From assembly GCA_013399305.1 (NCBI GenBank), contig VXAI01000068.1, forward strand, positions 2,359,898-2,423,897: a stretch of DNA of 64,000 bases, written 5' to 3'. Shown here in pieces: positions 1 through 14,030 of this stretch (position 1 is its first letter; every line of letters begins with the position of its first letter). The notes beneath the pieces were generated by a model. That model was not told the origin of the DNA. It saw nothing but the letters and a program-made list of their open reading frames with translations, and did not search any database. The translations under genes and the position numbers were made by a program. This DNA comes from Rostratula benghalensis (Eukaryota; Chordata; Aves; Charadriiformes; Rostratulidae).

Positions 1-20
1 TTTTTTTTTTTTTTTTTTTT
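1..20. repeat. Poly(T) run at the window edge
   Basis: Twenty T residues begin the window, so the run may be longer upstream. It could be a simple repeat or the antisense poly(A) tail of an element lying outside. Confidence 0.8.
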
Positions 21-275
21 GCTTGGATACACAGAACTGGCTTCATGTAAGTGTAGGATTTAATTCTAAACTCTCTATAATCTCTTGCCATATATTGCAG
101 TGTTAAGTGGTGTTTTTGGGAAAGGAATGGCTATGGCAATATAGTGGTCCTAAAACACTAAAACATATAAAATTTATTGGGGAGATTTTTGTGAGTCTTT
201 TAAAAAAGCCCTACTTATAGGGTGAGTATTTACATAATTTTCTAAAATATATTATTCTGATAGACTATAGTGGTG

Positions 276-321
276 TGTCCAGAGGTCCTTTCAAACCCTG
301 TATCATTCTGTGATTCTGTGA
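276..321 (+). mobile_element. CR1 3'-end fragment
   Basis: AGAGGTCCTTTCAAACCCTG followed by ATTCTGTGATTCTGTGA is the extreme 3' terminus of an avian CR1 LINE with its characteristic 8-bp tail repeats. Only about 46 bases are recognisable. The orientation is the same as TMEM163. Confidence 0.75.
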
Positions 322-3300
322 CTGGTGTCATTAACTGCATCTATTTTGTCCACAAGTAGATGTAAATACAAATTATTTTTGTTGTTGACATTAATGTTTG
401 TGTTTCAAGGTCTGCAATTGTAATAGGAAGTTTGGCAGGGAAAATGAGGACGTCTGTTCCAGAGCTACTCATTATACATATGAAACCTTGTACCCATTGT
501 TTTCTTCCAGTTATTTTGAAAATAAAACATCAAATCAAACACATTTTTTTTTTAATATGCATGTTGGATCTGATGCAAGGCCTTTTAGATTGCAAGGCAG
601 ACAACTGGAAAGAGAAAACAAAAATGCAAATGCTTTTGCTCTTGAAGGTTTAATGCCAGCAGTGTTTGTGAGGTACAGCCAAGGAACTCAACATTTTGTT
701 GCAGTTTGATGCCAATAGAAATGTAATAATTATTTATAGGTACACACTAGATGCAGCCTTTTACATTGTCCAGAAGCAAGTCTGAGGCATCACTTCATTT
801 GTACTCTCAGTGAACAAGTCTAAGGGAAGCCAATTTTGGTAGCAAATGCATGTATCAGAGAATTTCAATTAAAAGTGATTCTCATAACGGTAACGCAGAG
901 ATTAGGGATGTGTTCTCCTCAACCTTACCTGTACTAAGAGAGAAGAATAACTGAACCCTTAGTTGCACATTCGACGTTGTTTTGCTTACAAGTGCTGTAG
1001 GGATGGCTTTGAGTATCTCTTTCCCTGTTTGCTTTGCTGGCCTGGGAATTCTGTCAATATGACAGCATGGTGACCACATCTGTACCATCCACAGAAGACC
1101 CACCATTTTCACTCAGTGACATTTCATTTACATGCCACAGATAGTGTAACAATTTGATATGATGTACTACAATTTATTTTCTCCTTTTCTGAACAAAATG
1201 TGTTTGCTTTCCTTGGGAGGGTGGTAGGTGAGCTGGGCAAGCAACATTGTGTTAGTGTCCTGCTTTCAGATCATATGCATGACAACAGGGTGAGATAAAT
1301 ATAAAATAACTACTGAGTAAAGAGCAATTGCCAATTTTTGAAGTTGGGCCACCAGATGTCCATTAAATATATATGGTGGTGACTATTTTTCCTTTTCTGA
1401 AGACTGAATTCCCTACCTTTTGATGTATGTGAATAAGTATCTCAGGAATCTTTGGCGTATAGTGAGAATAATTTATTTACAGTATCTTTGTAGCCATGAA
1501 GTTTGTAACAATAATAAAATATCCCTTAGATTTCTATATGTTACCATAAGGATTGATGTGCTGAGTAACATGACTCTTCAGTGGGTTTGAAAATAGTAGA
1601 AAATTTTAAAAAACAAGACTTTGAAATATAACACATTTTGACAGGTATTACTTCCCTGAAAATTAGAACGTATGATGGGGGAGTATCTTTTATTTCATGA
1701 TTTTAACTTCAAAACTTAGGCGCCTTATTACTTTACAAAAGTAATCCCTCTGGGAAGTAAAAGCAGTGCTGTTATGTACATGGTTAATCCAGGTGTCACT
1801 AAAGTGCTCTAAGAAAGTAATCTGTACTGGCAAACCATTGGCTCTTGTTGAGCAGCTCCTACATTTTTTTTTTTTTCTTTTCTTTCTGTCATAAAAAATA
1901 TTCTGGTTATCTCAGGCTATATACAAGTGCTACAGGATGGTACTCTTTATATTCTGTACATATATATGTACAGAGTATACTGGATCTACAGTAACTCAAG
2001 ACATCAGCACTTTACGGCACATATGTAGCATAAGAAATATTTATGAATCTATTACAGGTAAGGATTTACCATTCCTTTAAATCACTAGAAGAGGTAGATG
2101 GTTTTTTCACATGTAGATGTGTCCACAACACTTTTGGCTTTTTTCTCAAATTTCTGACCCAAGGCACCTAAGCTGTAGAGCTGCTTGAACAGTGCTTGAC
2201 TTTCTCTGAGTAGATCTCTTACTGGATGTGAACTTTGGTTGCTGAAGTTAGGTACTTGCAGGTTAATGAACTCAGATGAAGTCTTCATTAGGACTTCTGT
2301 GGCTCTGGGGGCTCCTGGCAGGATGCTTCCACACTGCTGGAACTTAAATGCACTTGGCTGTGACTGTGGCTGTCGAATGTGCTGCAAAGGCTTGACTCGG
2401 CAGCAAGCGAGAGTGTGGTCTGCAGCTGCCAGCAGCGATCCATCGCTTTCCTGGCTGCTGGAGAGCTGTTGGCTGAGGTATTGGTTTTGCTTATCTCAGT
2501 TGCATCAAGGCACGTGATTGCACATTGCTGCTCAGATTTTGGGAGTAGGAGATCCTGGAACAGAACTGGCATTCCTATGTCTTGGAAATAATGGAAGAGA
2601 AGGAGATGGCAGCAGCAAGTCGCAACAGTCAAGGACAGTGGCAGCCAAAACGCTGTGCCATAGTTTGGTTAGGTGGGAGGAGGTGAGGGAATAAACCTCT
2701 GCTACTGCTAGGAGAAGTCTGACAGCTCTCTCTCCCTGTTTCATCCTTTCTGGTTACAGATGTCTAATTTGTCAGCTGTGTAGCAGTTTCAGAGAGATTT
2801 CCTGGTTATAGATGTCACCTGTAACTCAAAGCCCAGAACTAGATTTCTGCCAGCCGGTCACGTGAGCATCAGGCAACTCTGCTTTAACTTTTGAAGGAAA
2901 GTGAAGGACTGTGAAAGAAATTCCATAAAGCAGGGATAGTTGTAATTGCAAGGCTGAAAAAAAGGTTTGTTCCAGCATGTACTGCCTGAGAGTGCTTTTT
3001 ATTTACCACGTGTACAGCTCTAATGGAAGCAGCCGTTCAGCATTTCTTTAGCCCGTTTGACTTAATACCTTTGCTCATGTTGTATTGCAAAAAGCTTATA
3101 GGCAGCAAGGATGTATAGAAACTCATGGCCTTCAAATAGTGTTTAAAAAACATGGTAATACTTTTTAGGTCTGTCAGAAAGGGCTGTATGTTTAAAAAGC
3201 ACCATCATATAGCTAAAACTAAGACTGCCATGAATAGTATTTCATTACCAAGGAAGTCGCAAATATTTCTTGACTGAACTTGCTGTCAGGAGTAAACATT

Positions 3301-4840
3301 GCAGGAAAACCTGAGGAATTAAGGAGTTGTTAGTGGGTTATCTTACAAGGGAAGATTTCCACCCAAGCAAGCATTTATGTTTGGGAAGAGACTTCTTGGA
3401 AAACTTGCTGCATCTAATAATTGGTCTTTGGTTGTTATGAGTGTGAAAATCCCTCCTGTGTCCATCTTCAGCCCTGCCAGCAGCACGAAAAAGAGGGAAA
3501 TTCCCATAGCTAATAAATGACACATAGCTATTAGATATCACACTTTTTCTGTCTGTTTCCAAATCTGTTGAGTAGTTGCTTAGACATGCATTTCAGTAAA
3601 AATAATCTTATTTTGAAATCCTGCCTGGTGTTGGATGGTTTTGAAGTATAATAGACCCTGGGCACTCTATTACCCAGGAGCAATTAACCCAATACCTGGA
3701 AAGTCACAGTTGAAAGATCTCTGAGTATCTGTGGGGTATTCCATACTATGTTCCATATAGCAAGCCAGGTTCAGAGAAGACTCGGTGTGGGTTTTTTCTT
3801 TTTTTCCCTGTGTATTTTTTCATATGGTGAAGTCCTACTGAGGATAATTAGCAAATAATCTTCTGAAAGATTATCCAATTAATGGGAAATTGGAGTCATA
3901 CAACTTGGCTCTAGAGATGAAAGGAACCCATGTGCCTGCGTGCAACAACGGCCCTGTGTTATCTTTCCTTAATGGATTTCAGGGATGTGAAGTGATAGGT
4001 CAGGAAAGCTCCAAATCTTTTCATAATTAACCTATAATTTACTAAAATAATGAGAGAGAGTTACTTGTGAGAATTTGGATAATCTTGCCAGTTTAAATGT
4101 GATGTTAAACATTGCCAGTTCCTGTGGGGATTTACAGCACCAGGACTATGATCTGGTACTTACTGATGACATTCATAAGAATCCTTTTGTCTCCCTACCA
4201 CCATTTAAAGCAGCACACCACCTCATGTGCCAGCAAATGCTATGCTCATAAGCTTGCTCTTTTCAATTATAATTAACTTTGAGGTGTGTACATTCATCAG
4301 GAAAAAAAAAAGATAATATTGTGATTCAAGATTTTATTAATTTTCTTAATCAAAACCTTATTCTAGTGCTAATAATTAAGGTGCTTATATAGAATGAGAG
4401 TCCTAGCAGAGTAAATTGAAACCTGCCTTCCCACCAGCAGCTCTGGGCCTTCACACGCCTGCTTATGTAACTTGCACGCTTGCAGGAGATACAAGTTTTC
4501 AGATGTAAATGAGATAATCCTCATTAGATGAAAATTGGGTGTTGCAGTACAGTTGTAGAGTAACCTTATGCCCCTTTCCCCTCAATCCAAATCATATTAT
4601 GGCATAGACAGAGCCTGCCAAACTCTTCAAACAGTAGACAAGGACTAAATCTGATGCAGAGTCACATCCTCTTTATTCCAGACAGAGCAAGTGTTGATTG
4701 AACACATTTGCTGAACATCCCTTGAGCCATGAAGATCTGTTTATAGTCCTTGCCTTTGCTCCAGAGGGAACTGATTAACTCTATTTAAATGCTACAGCAG
4801 CCATGAAAAGTGAAACTAAAAGAAAAATGAGAAGATGAAA

Positions 4841-4872
4841 TATCTATCTATCTATCTATCTGCCTGTCTATA
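4841..4872. repeat. (TATC)n microsatellite
   Basis: Five perfect TATC units at 4841-4860 followed by degenerate units (TGCCTGTCTATA). Confidence 0.85.
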
Positions 4873-5475
4873 AAGAAAATGCAGGGAGTGATTAAAGATG
4901 AGCCTTATTTTATCTCGTGCATTTTCTTATAGGTCATTACAGCATTGTGGTGTATTTGCAAACAAAAATAGCCTGCTCCCCAGTGTCATCTTGTTTTGGA
5001 ATATCTCTCTATAAGTGATAGAAAATTTACATCTACGTTATGAGACATTAGTGGAAGCTCCATATTCTCGGTATGGAGAGAAGGGCACAGAACAGAGGGC
5101 TTACACAAGAGGACGTTGATTTCCCTTGTGGGCAAAGGAGCTGAAGGATGTGGATTTATTAGGGTAGTCAAAAACATGCTGTGTCTAATGTTAACAGTGT
5201 CTGTGCAATCCTATGAGCTACATTCAATCCTAAAATAACCTCAGCCTTGTTTTGTACCAGTGTGGATGAAAATTATCAGCTCTGTCTGTGAAGACATAGG
5301 TCCATCCCCAGAAGATGACCCCATTAAAACAACCATTTGGTATCAAAAGCAGGGATGTAAAGTGCTAACAGCCTATGTACTGGGTGCTGGTTATATATCA
5401 TAGTACCTGCATGGATCTCTTTATAGGCCTTTGCAGTAGAAAGTACTGGGTTTTGGTTTAAAGGGCTGACTGTTC

Positions 5476-5499
5476 TTTTTCTTTTTTTTTTTTTTTTTT
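5476..5499. repeat. Poly(T) tract
   Basis: A run of T interrupted by a single C. Simple low-complexity sequence. Confidence 0.8.
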
Positions 5500-8400
5500 C
5501 CCTCTGTGCTTGTGTATGTGTTCTAAAATTTCTTGAATCAAATAGAAAACTATGAAGATCCAATTTATTTCTAGATTTATCTCAAATACTTTTACAAATG
5601 TAGAATTGAAAATAACGGAGTCAGTGTTACAGGTTTACCTGTGTGTGATAATAGAAGCTGGACCCCATCTGCAGGGGTTTTTACTAATTCTCAAGTGCAG
5701 AATGCCCTGAGAGAAAGCATGGCATCATGTCTGTGCTTTGAAACTCAGCTAAAGACAGATTGGAATGTTGGCCTAAGAATATCTTCAATGTTTATGAATA
5801 ATATCCAAAAGGAATTAAAATTAAAATATAAAAAAATCTGTTAATTGGAAATCACTTCAAAGTGCTCACTTAGACTATGAAAAAAATTTTAAAAAGTTGT
5901 TTTACTTGAGCTGCCTTAGGTTTCTACATGGAAAATAAGTTAGCATACAGGTCATATTTTCTAACACACATGAATTTTTAGGACAGAAAATTTGTTGAAA
6001 CAGTCCTTTCCTGCAGAGAGCCTTACTATACTGCTTTTCTTAAAAATATTAATGTCACGCTGGGTTGGACTATTGAAATTTTTCAGTATTCAGTGAATAA
6101 CAATATGACTGATTTGTATAATATTTCTTCCTCTAACAAAACCAAGAAGAGGAATACTGCCCCCGTTTCACAAACAATAGCTGCATGAGTTACATGAAAG
6201 ATTTATGTTCATTTATACAATATTTAAACTAAGAGCACTTCACAGCATGGGGAGATGTCAGTGTTGTCATGGCAACAGCTGAAGATGTGTCATAAATGGA
6301 CAAAGCAGAAGTCTTAGGCTTGCCCAAGCTGAAGCCAACACCTCATCTATTATTTTGGACCTGCACCTTAGCCAGCTGAACGCTGATCTCTTGTTTTGCT
6401 TTGGCAGAGTATATTGTATTAGATTGGAAAAGGAGGAGTTGGCTTGGGGGGGTTGAGTTTGAAGACTTTGTTTAATAGCGTGTACAATTCCCTTTGCTGT
6501 CCCTCATTTGAAGGGTTTTCTGCTGACGACACAAGGCTGGGACCTGAGGAAGGATCTGCTGGTCATTACGTGTTGACAAGGGTGACTGTTCCTTCTTGCT
6601 TTTTGATGTTTTAGGCCAACTCTACTTCTTTCACAGACTAGCTCAGTATTAACACCATTCAGTTATTAACACAGTTCCTACAAACGTGATACACTGCCAC
6701 ATCTGTCAGCTCAGTTTGGGTTCTTTTCCATCCTCCCAGTGTGTGTGTATTTGTGGCCTCCACAGACGGGGAAAGCACATGGAAGCGTATTTTGCTTTGC
6801 TGTGCGAAGCCGGGCCTTGAAGTCGGAAGATGTGAACTAATGACTACTCTGCAATTGTTTTGATGTGAATTACGCTTTGTGATGTTTCATTGCAGCTTCT
6901 CAAGTTCCGTGCAGGGGCTGAGGGATTGGTTTTGGCCAGTTGCTTTTTCAGAGTTTTCATTACTTGGGCAACTTTGGAGATGGTGCTTGTTCCACGGTAA
7001 CTCCAAAAAGCAAAGGAAAAATAAGAATACGTGCTTCTTTAAGTTCCATCTTCTGTCATTACATGTCACAAGAACACATTACACTAAAAATCTGTAGCAA
7101 AGAGAGGACCTGCATCTTTAAAGTAACGTAGAAGGTATATAATTAATTGACCAAATTCTCCTGGAAATCAGCTCATCTTCTCTGCAGAACTTGCTGTGCA
7201 GACATTTCTTTTTCTTACAACATTTTTAATGAAGATCTATATAGTAACATTGTACAGGATTGTCTTTGGTAATATTTCTAGATATTTTTCTAGATATTTT
7301 TATTCAGTCAACATTTCTGCTGCTTGTAAAATGGAAGGTAGTTGCGTTATTGTTCTTCAAGCCACACTAGTGATTCTTTAAGAAAGAAAGGGTATTTTCA
7401 GTATCCTTGCTGTAATGAACTTTTAGGTGGAGTCTTAAGTATTTCTTCTGAAGTTTAAGGATGAACCAGTACCTTACTGATGTGCTTTAATTTGACTTTT
7501 TTTTTTTTTGCCTATGGATCAGAATTTCTTCTTAATTTTAAAAGGAATTGAAAATGTTCTTGTTGTGGAAAAACTACTGAAACATCAGTATTCAGACAAA
7601 GGGCTTAAGTGACATTGGAAGACTGTAAGTGCTTTCATTTTTAGAGGAGATTAGCTGCAAAACCAACACATTTTCTTTGAAGATCTTTAAATCTAAAGCT
7701 TTGTACTGAGCTACCATCAAGAGTGAAGTAGGCCACTGCTTCACTTTTAGTAGATTTTAATATGTTTTTTAGAAAAGGTTAAAAATCCACTTATGTAGGT
7801 GTACATACATATTGCATGGAAAATGAATAAAAATATTTCTAAGTAAATTGTAGATCTGGTAAAGTGTATCCTAAGATCAGTTGAAGTCCACTGAAGTCCA
7901 TTGATTTTGTTGGGCCCAGGATAAGACCTGATTTTAATGACAAATTCTAAATTAAAATGAGAGAATGAACAGGTCTGTAATCACATTTACGTTTTGTGAT
8001 TATTTTTTCATTTCTCTCCTTGTTTATGCAATGGCACTTCTGTGTAAATCAAATCCTTCTCAAACAAGAGGAACCATCTAGAAGTGAGTCATTGCAAGTC
8101 AACAAGATTTTGTAAATACCATGGTATGGAAGATGGAGACTCGTTGTGCATAGGGATTACCCTTTGTCATTGTCAGTGGGTTTGCTTTGCAAAAAAGGCC
8201 TAGAGAAGGTGATAGAGGAGTATTTCATATTTCAAATCAACCCAAACCACTTATGTCATTGTACAGGAATAAAAATTTTTCTTTCCAGTAGTCACATGAA
8301 GGTAATTAAGTATTTGAGGTTCTTTATTTAAATTTGTGTTTTTGCAGTGAGGTTTTTTTTCAGTCGAAAGTATATTTTTTGTTAAGGAACTGTATAAATT

Positions 8401-11400
8401 GAAAGCAGTGCTGAGAGGGAACAGATGCTGTGCAAGTACTTCAGGTCAGCTGCAAGACAGAAATGAAAAAAAAAAAATTAGCACCAGTAGAATAGCTTTT
8501 CTGAGAGCTCATCTGAACATCACACAGTCTTAAAGGCCTAGCTATTCTACTGTGACTAATGTCAGATCTGCAAATAATCAAAGTTACAGTAAATATTTAA
8601 CTTTTTCTTAAGGTGTAAAAACCAGAATCTGTATTGCTGACTGCTTATTCAGCCTCCTGTCCAAATGTGACAAACTAGTTGTATCAATAAATGATAAAGA
8701 CTCTGTATTTTAGACAGGTGAAAACTAAATTATAAAGGGAAACTGGATTGATTGGCATGTTCAGCCAATTTGAATAATTTTACTGAGTATTTATAAAATT
8801 GTTTTGATTTGTTTCCTGCATATATTCTTTTAGTTGTCTCTATGGACTTTCCTCTTTAGGACTCATTTCTGTGCTACCTGTTGTGAAACGAATCATCTGG
8901 TCTGTGTTAACTTCAGGTCATTTTCATTAGTTTTACACTGCCGGTTTTGTTCTTGATTTCCTCTTAAAGTGGCTGAATGAACTTGCTGCAATTTCTTTTT
9001 TTTTTTTCTCATGTGTTTGCTGCAAAGCACACTTTGTCGTGTGGCTGTGGGCACTGTGCAGCTAGAAAGAAGCGATGAATAAAAGCAGTGCAGGGAAAGC
9101 AGTGCAATAACTTGTGAACTTAAAAAGGTGTCTCGGATGGGAGGGAGACTGAGGGGTCATCAAAAGCAGTGAATAATTTAACATAACTAGAGCTGTAATT
9201 GCATATGAAATACCTCTTTTGGCTTGGAAGGCTGTGCAAAAGGAACGTCTTTTCTTCAGCAGGCAGCTGAAATCATTAGGGGCAGCGGTGCTGGCGTCAT
9301 TGAGGGAATCAGACTGAAGCCGTGTCAGTGCATCAGGCCAAGGAAGTTCAAAGCCTTTCATCACCAAGAAGGGAAGCAGTAAGTCTGGCACAGAGAGAGC
9401 AGTGAGAGAGAGAATTTGGCCAGTATGAAACACTGCAATGGTGTTACAATTTTCAGCCATCCCAAAAGCTGCCACTTCCAGTAAATTCATCTCAGACTCA
9501 AAGATCAGAATTAGTGACTACAAATTCACACCGCTTTTTAAGATACAAGTTCTGCTTTCTGGTGCTAGTGATTCTAGGTTTCTTCCTTTATAAATAAGCC
9601 AGTATTCTCAACGTGATTTACAAATGAAAAAGAAAGAAGCATCATTCTCTGCATAGAGCCAGAGAGTGGCAGCATACTGGCTGACCTCTAAAGGCAGAGC
9701 AGATGAGCATCTAAGAATGATAAAAATATGTGTGTATTTGTTCACTTTCAATAATCTAAAGCACCATTTTAAAAAATACATCATTGCCAACAAAATTTTT
9801 TAGAACTGTTGTTGTCATCATTGTAGAAACCATGTTAAACCTTTTAAAGTTAGCCCCATTTTTGAAAGTGCTACTGGCAGAAAACTTGAGACTGGATTTT
9901 CAGAGACTATGTTTGTCATTTTAGGAAAATTAAGTCAGGATATTTTAGATGACTCCATGGATTGTTGGTGCTTTGGGTCTTCCACCAAAAAGTCATTTTG
10001 ACTGTAAATCAGGTACACGTCAGCTCTGCTTTAAACATTCCCTGTAGAGTGAAAAGTAAAAATTCTGTTACTAGTTTTGATGCTGATTCATGCTAATAGT
10101 CAGCCTGCGTAACAGGAGAAAAATGAGAAGAAGCAACAGCAAAAGCCCTTTGTATGTTAAGAGGTGTATTCTGCTTGACATGAACAGTTTTATCCTGGGA
10201 GTATGTTTCTAAGGCTTTTCAAGAGCAGTTGTGCATGGAATACTAACAATTGATCTAGTTCAAACTTTATTGACACAATTACCTGTTGCAAATAGCAATG
10301 TACAATGTTGTAATATCTTCCTGTCTTATCATCATGTTTTTTCTGATGTTACCTGGGCTATTTTTTGTCCAAACAAATTAAATGCATCTCATAGACACGG
10401 GATTGGAAGTTTTCTGTTGCTTTGATCACAATTAGCAGTAGATGCGTTAAGCCAATTAGTCTAAAATTGGAGAGAGGTGGTGTAGTATGTCAGTAATTTG
10501 TCTTTTCTTTTACTCTGCATCCTTCAGGGATGTGTTTCATCTTCATCTCTGAGAACAGCCCCTCAGGATCCTGTGTTAAAATCTTCCTGGTTTTGTGAAT
10601 TGCTAAATAGGATTTCCTACTGCTACCTGTTGTCAGGATGGTGCAACTGGAAGAAAATGGTAACAGTTTTAAAATGGTTTTGTGGCATTACATGTTTCCA
10701 AGAAAGTTTATTTAGAATTAGTAAAATACCACTATGAAGGGTTAATTTAAAAACATGGAATGAAGGAAATTTTTTACTAGGACTCACATTTCATTGTAAT
10801 TTTTACTTAATGACTTGGAGCCTGCAGATAACTTGATATACTGAGTTTTCTCTCATGTTGCATACTAGGGCTGCCTGCAGTGCTGTTTCGTGTGTACAGT
10901 GTGGCTGTGTCATCCTTGCTCTCCGTATTACACCACTGAAGTAGGATTGATGACAGCCGCCTTTATTGCTGCCCTTAGCCATAGATTGTTAAGATTAGCA
11001 CTCTGTCTGCAGAAAAGATTTGTCCGAAGGCCTTGCAATTCCTTCCTATAGTTAAATACAACAGAGAGACATCGGGCACTTGCTTCTCTCCCTGAAGGTG
11101 TGCTTATATTTCAACCTAGAAAGATTTAAAAAAAAAAAAAAATCAAACAGAGGATTTCCTTCTTTTTTCTTTTTGACTTTTGATTTAGGTAGCAGTCTGT
11201 GTTCAGAACTTGGGTGTTTAATTAAATTTGTATAAGAAGGGTGAATTTTCATTGCTTGGTGCTCTGTATTAAGGGAGCATTAACAATCCAGTTTAAGATT
11301 TCCTTATGTTTCAGCAGCTGTATGAGAAATAAAGTAAGGGGCTGCTATCTTTTCGTTATTGAACTGAAATCCTGCTAACAAAACATGCAAAATATCCTTT

Positions 11401-13760
11401 AGTTACAAAAGTGTGGGCAAAGCAGGGCCAGCAGAGAAAGAATCTTCTGGACTTGCTTACTTTAAAATGTATTTGTGAATAGAAAAGAATAAGATTGCTC
11501 TACAAGGATGAACCAACACACCTTCCATTGAAGGCAGTGCTAAAATAGAAGTTAAGAGTGGCTAGCTTTTGTTGAGTAAGAGCTGTAGGGAGTGCTGATC
11601 TTAAAGATTTATACTTGTATGGTTTCCTACCTCTTTTGGGCTTGCAAAATGGCCTTCATTAAGAAGTAATCGGCAAACGCCATTTCCTCTGCGCTTAGAG
11701 AACTCAATTAAATGGCTTTATACAGAGTAAGTTCTAGTTTCATAATTCATTTTGTAAGCAAACCTCTTTTGTCCCTCAGAGCGCTGTTGACTTGGGTGTA
11801 AGTTAGGATGATCATCAGTTTGTTTACACAGAGTGAATACCAATATATAAGCTTGCAGTTTCCTCCCTTCTTTACCTATACATTTTACTTGCAGTTATTT
11901 GAACTATTTAACTACCTTGGGCAAATAAAATAATCTTCCCTAACAGAAGTAGGAATGTTAGGTAAATGTCACTTTGATCAGAACCCAAGATACAATATAT
12001 GGAAATAGGTGGTAAAATCTGCCAGTTGGTCTAACTGAATAAACAACAAGGTAACATTTTCAGTCATCTCTTGCTTTCCAGTTATCTGACCATAGAAATG
12101 AGTTTGTAGTGTAAGAGTCTAGGTGTTAAATTGCCACAAACTATCCCACAATATAGTCAATGTAAATAAATGTTGATAGGGTGGCACTGAAATAAATTAT
12201 GAAAATATTTGCTGATTCACAACTACCGTAGTTGTAGGTTTATTAGGCTTATTAGCATTTTTAGACTTATTAGCAAAATTTATTGTATAAAATCGTGACA
12301 GTTTTCCCACTTTACCCGCAATTCCAAAATAAATACTGCCTTATTCCAATATAACTCCTCCATGTTTGACTTTTAGTGCTTTGTCAAATCTGCCACATGC
12401 AGGAACTCTTGAACGTACAGTAAAGGGACTGCAAGTGATTTTGCCTTTTTTAAAGTGGAGATTCTTAGAGTGTGGGAATGCTCCTGTGAGAGTGGCACAA
12501 GCTTAAGATGTTAAATGGCAGAGGGACTCAGTTGTGCCATTGGCCAGTATAGGATGTTCTGGGGAAGGCACCAGTCCCAGTAGAGAGCCAGAGCAGTGGA
12601 TTCCCAAGCAGCAGCCCCCTGTACTGCTCTGTGGGGCCCATCTACATCAGATCATGCTCTGTCCCCTCCAGCTTCCAGTTTAGAGTGGACATTCCTTGTC
12701 CCAGGATTCTTGTCCCAGGATCAGGCATGGATGGGCTCCAGCCAGGGTAGCAGCCTTAGGTTTCTAGATCACAAATGTGTATGTGCAGAGAAGTTATTCT
12801 AATTCTGTTTGTCTTCCTCAAGAACAGAATTGCAGAACTGAACCACCTGTTAGTTGAGGGAGGAACCAGATAAAAATACCAGAGAAAGTGACAAGCAAAT
12901 ATCTTATTTTACCTTCATTCCTTCTGACAGATTTCCTGCAACATTTGTGTGATTTTGGAGAAAAAAAAAAAAAAAGAAAACAGATAAATCATTACGCCAG
13001 AAATTGTTTAAAAAAAAAGTGTCGTGTTAACCTGTCTATATATTCTTCTTTCCCTGAGCTGAATGTAGCTTTTAATAGCTTTTTCTCATAATTATTTTGG
13101 ATGTCTTCATGATTGGGTGCCCAGCTGACAAATTTTGCGTGGGTTTATTTTCCTGTGTTCCAAATTCAGAATCTTTCAAAGGTATCTAAAATGGAAGATG
13201 CTTGAAGTAGTCACCTTTGCTTTCCTGGGTCTCACTGCATTCGTGTTTGAGGGGTTTCAGCAGGACAAAAATGAGCCTGTAATAACCCATTGGTGGGGGT
13301 GCACTCACCACATCACTTTAAGTAATTATAATTACATTATAGTAATGCAAGTTAAAGGGCAATACAAAATTCTTTTCAGTATGAAGGCTTTTTTGGCAGT
13401 ACTGCTCCCTTTCTGTATAAAAGGAAGTCTGCTTTGATTATCTGGAGGCTCTTGAAATACTTCTGGTATAAAAATAGAGTATCTTACAACTGTTAAGCTG
13501 TGGGAATGCCATAAAGATCACGCAGATAATTTCTAATTGGGTTACCACTTTCTGTAGTTAAAGTTTGCTTTTCTAAAAGTTAAGGCAGTGAATTGAGAAT
13601 GTGAAATACCATAAAAGGCAGATGATAATACTGAACAGTTTATTTAAATAACTTAGATACTCATGGTGCCCGCTGTTGCGCTTTGCAGAATTACTAGATG
13701 CTTCCATATGGTAAAACGATTTTCCCAGTGTGGGACACCCTGAAGCGTGGAAGTAATTTC

Positions 13761-13855
13761 ACCCCATTTTATAGATAAGAATCCCCAAAAAGGGAATGTT
13801 TAAGGGTTTTGTTGCAAGTTACTTAGTAAGACAGCATGGTGTGTGAGACTGCCAA
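13761..13855 (+). repeat. MIR-like ancient SINE fossil, plus orientation
   Basis: ACCCCATTTTATAGATAAG, followed by TTGCAAGTTACTTAGTAAG and a GTGTGAGACTGCC stretch, follows the order of the MIR core (cattttacagat...aagt.acttgc...tagtaag). It is diverged, with gaps. I recognise it from the consensus as remembered, not by alignment. Confidence 0.5.
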
Positions 13856-13950
13856 CCGCCTGGTCCCAGCTGCCTTTCCTCTCCCGTCGTTCTGGCTGTT
13901 AAATTTATTCTGGATCCCTGATCTTCAAGGCTCTGGTCAGATCCCTGATC

Positions 13951-14030
13951 CAGTTCTGTTTCCCCATCTGTAAAATAGGAAGGCTACTATAGTTGTTTTC
14001 ATTCATTGCTTGAGATAATATTGTAAATAC
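13951..14030 (-). repeat. MIR-like ancient SINE fossil, minus orientation
   Basis: CAGTTCTGTTTCCCCATCTG followed by TAAAATAGG and, farther on, GAGATAATATTGTAAA match the antisense MIR core (cagtttcc.catctgtaaaat.gg ... gagataat..tgtaaa). It lies about 95 bp after a plus-oriented MIR-like piece. Confidence 0.6.

Noticed and set aside
9062..9490. 142-codon minus-strand ORF starting at ATG, with hydrophobic stretches
   Set aside because: No recognisable domain, no repeat or splice context, and a length still compatible with chance in a 64-kb six-frame scan.
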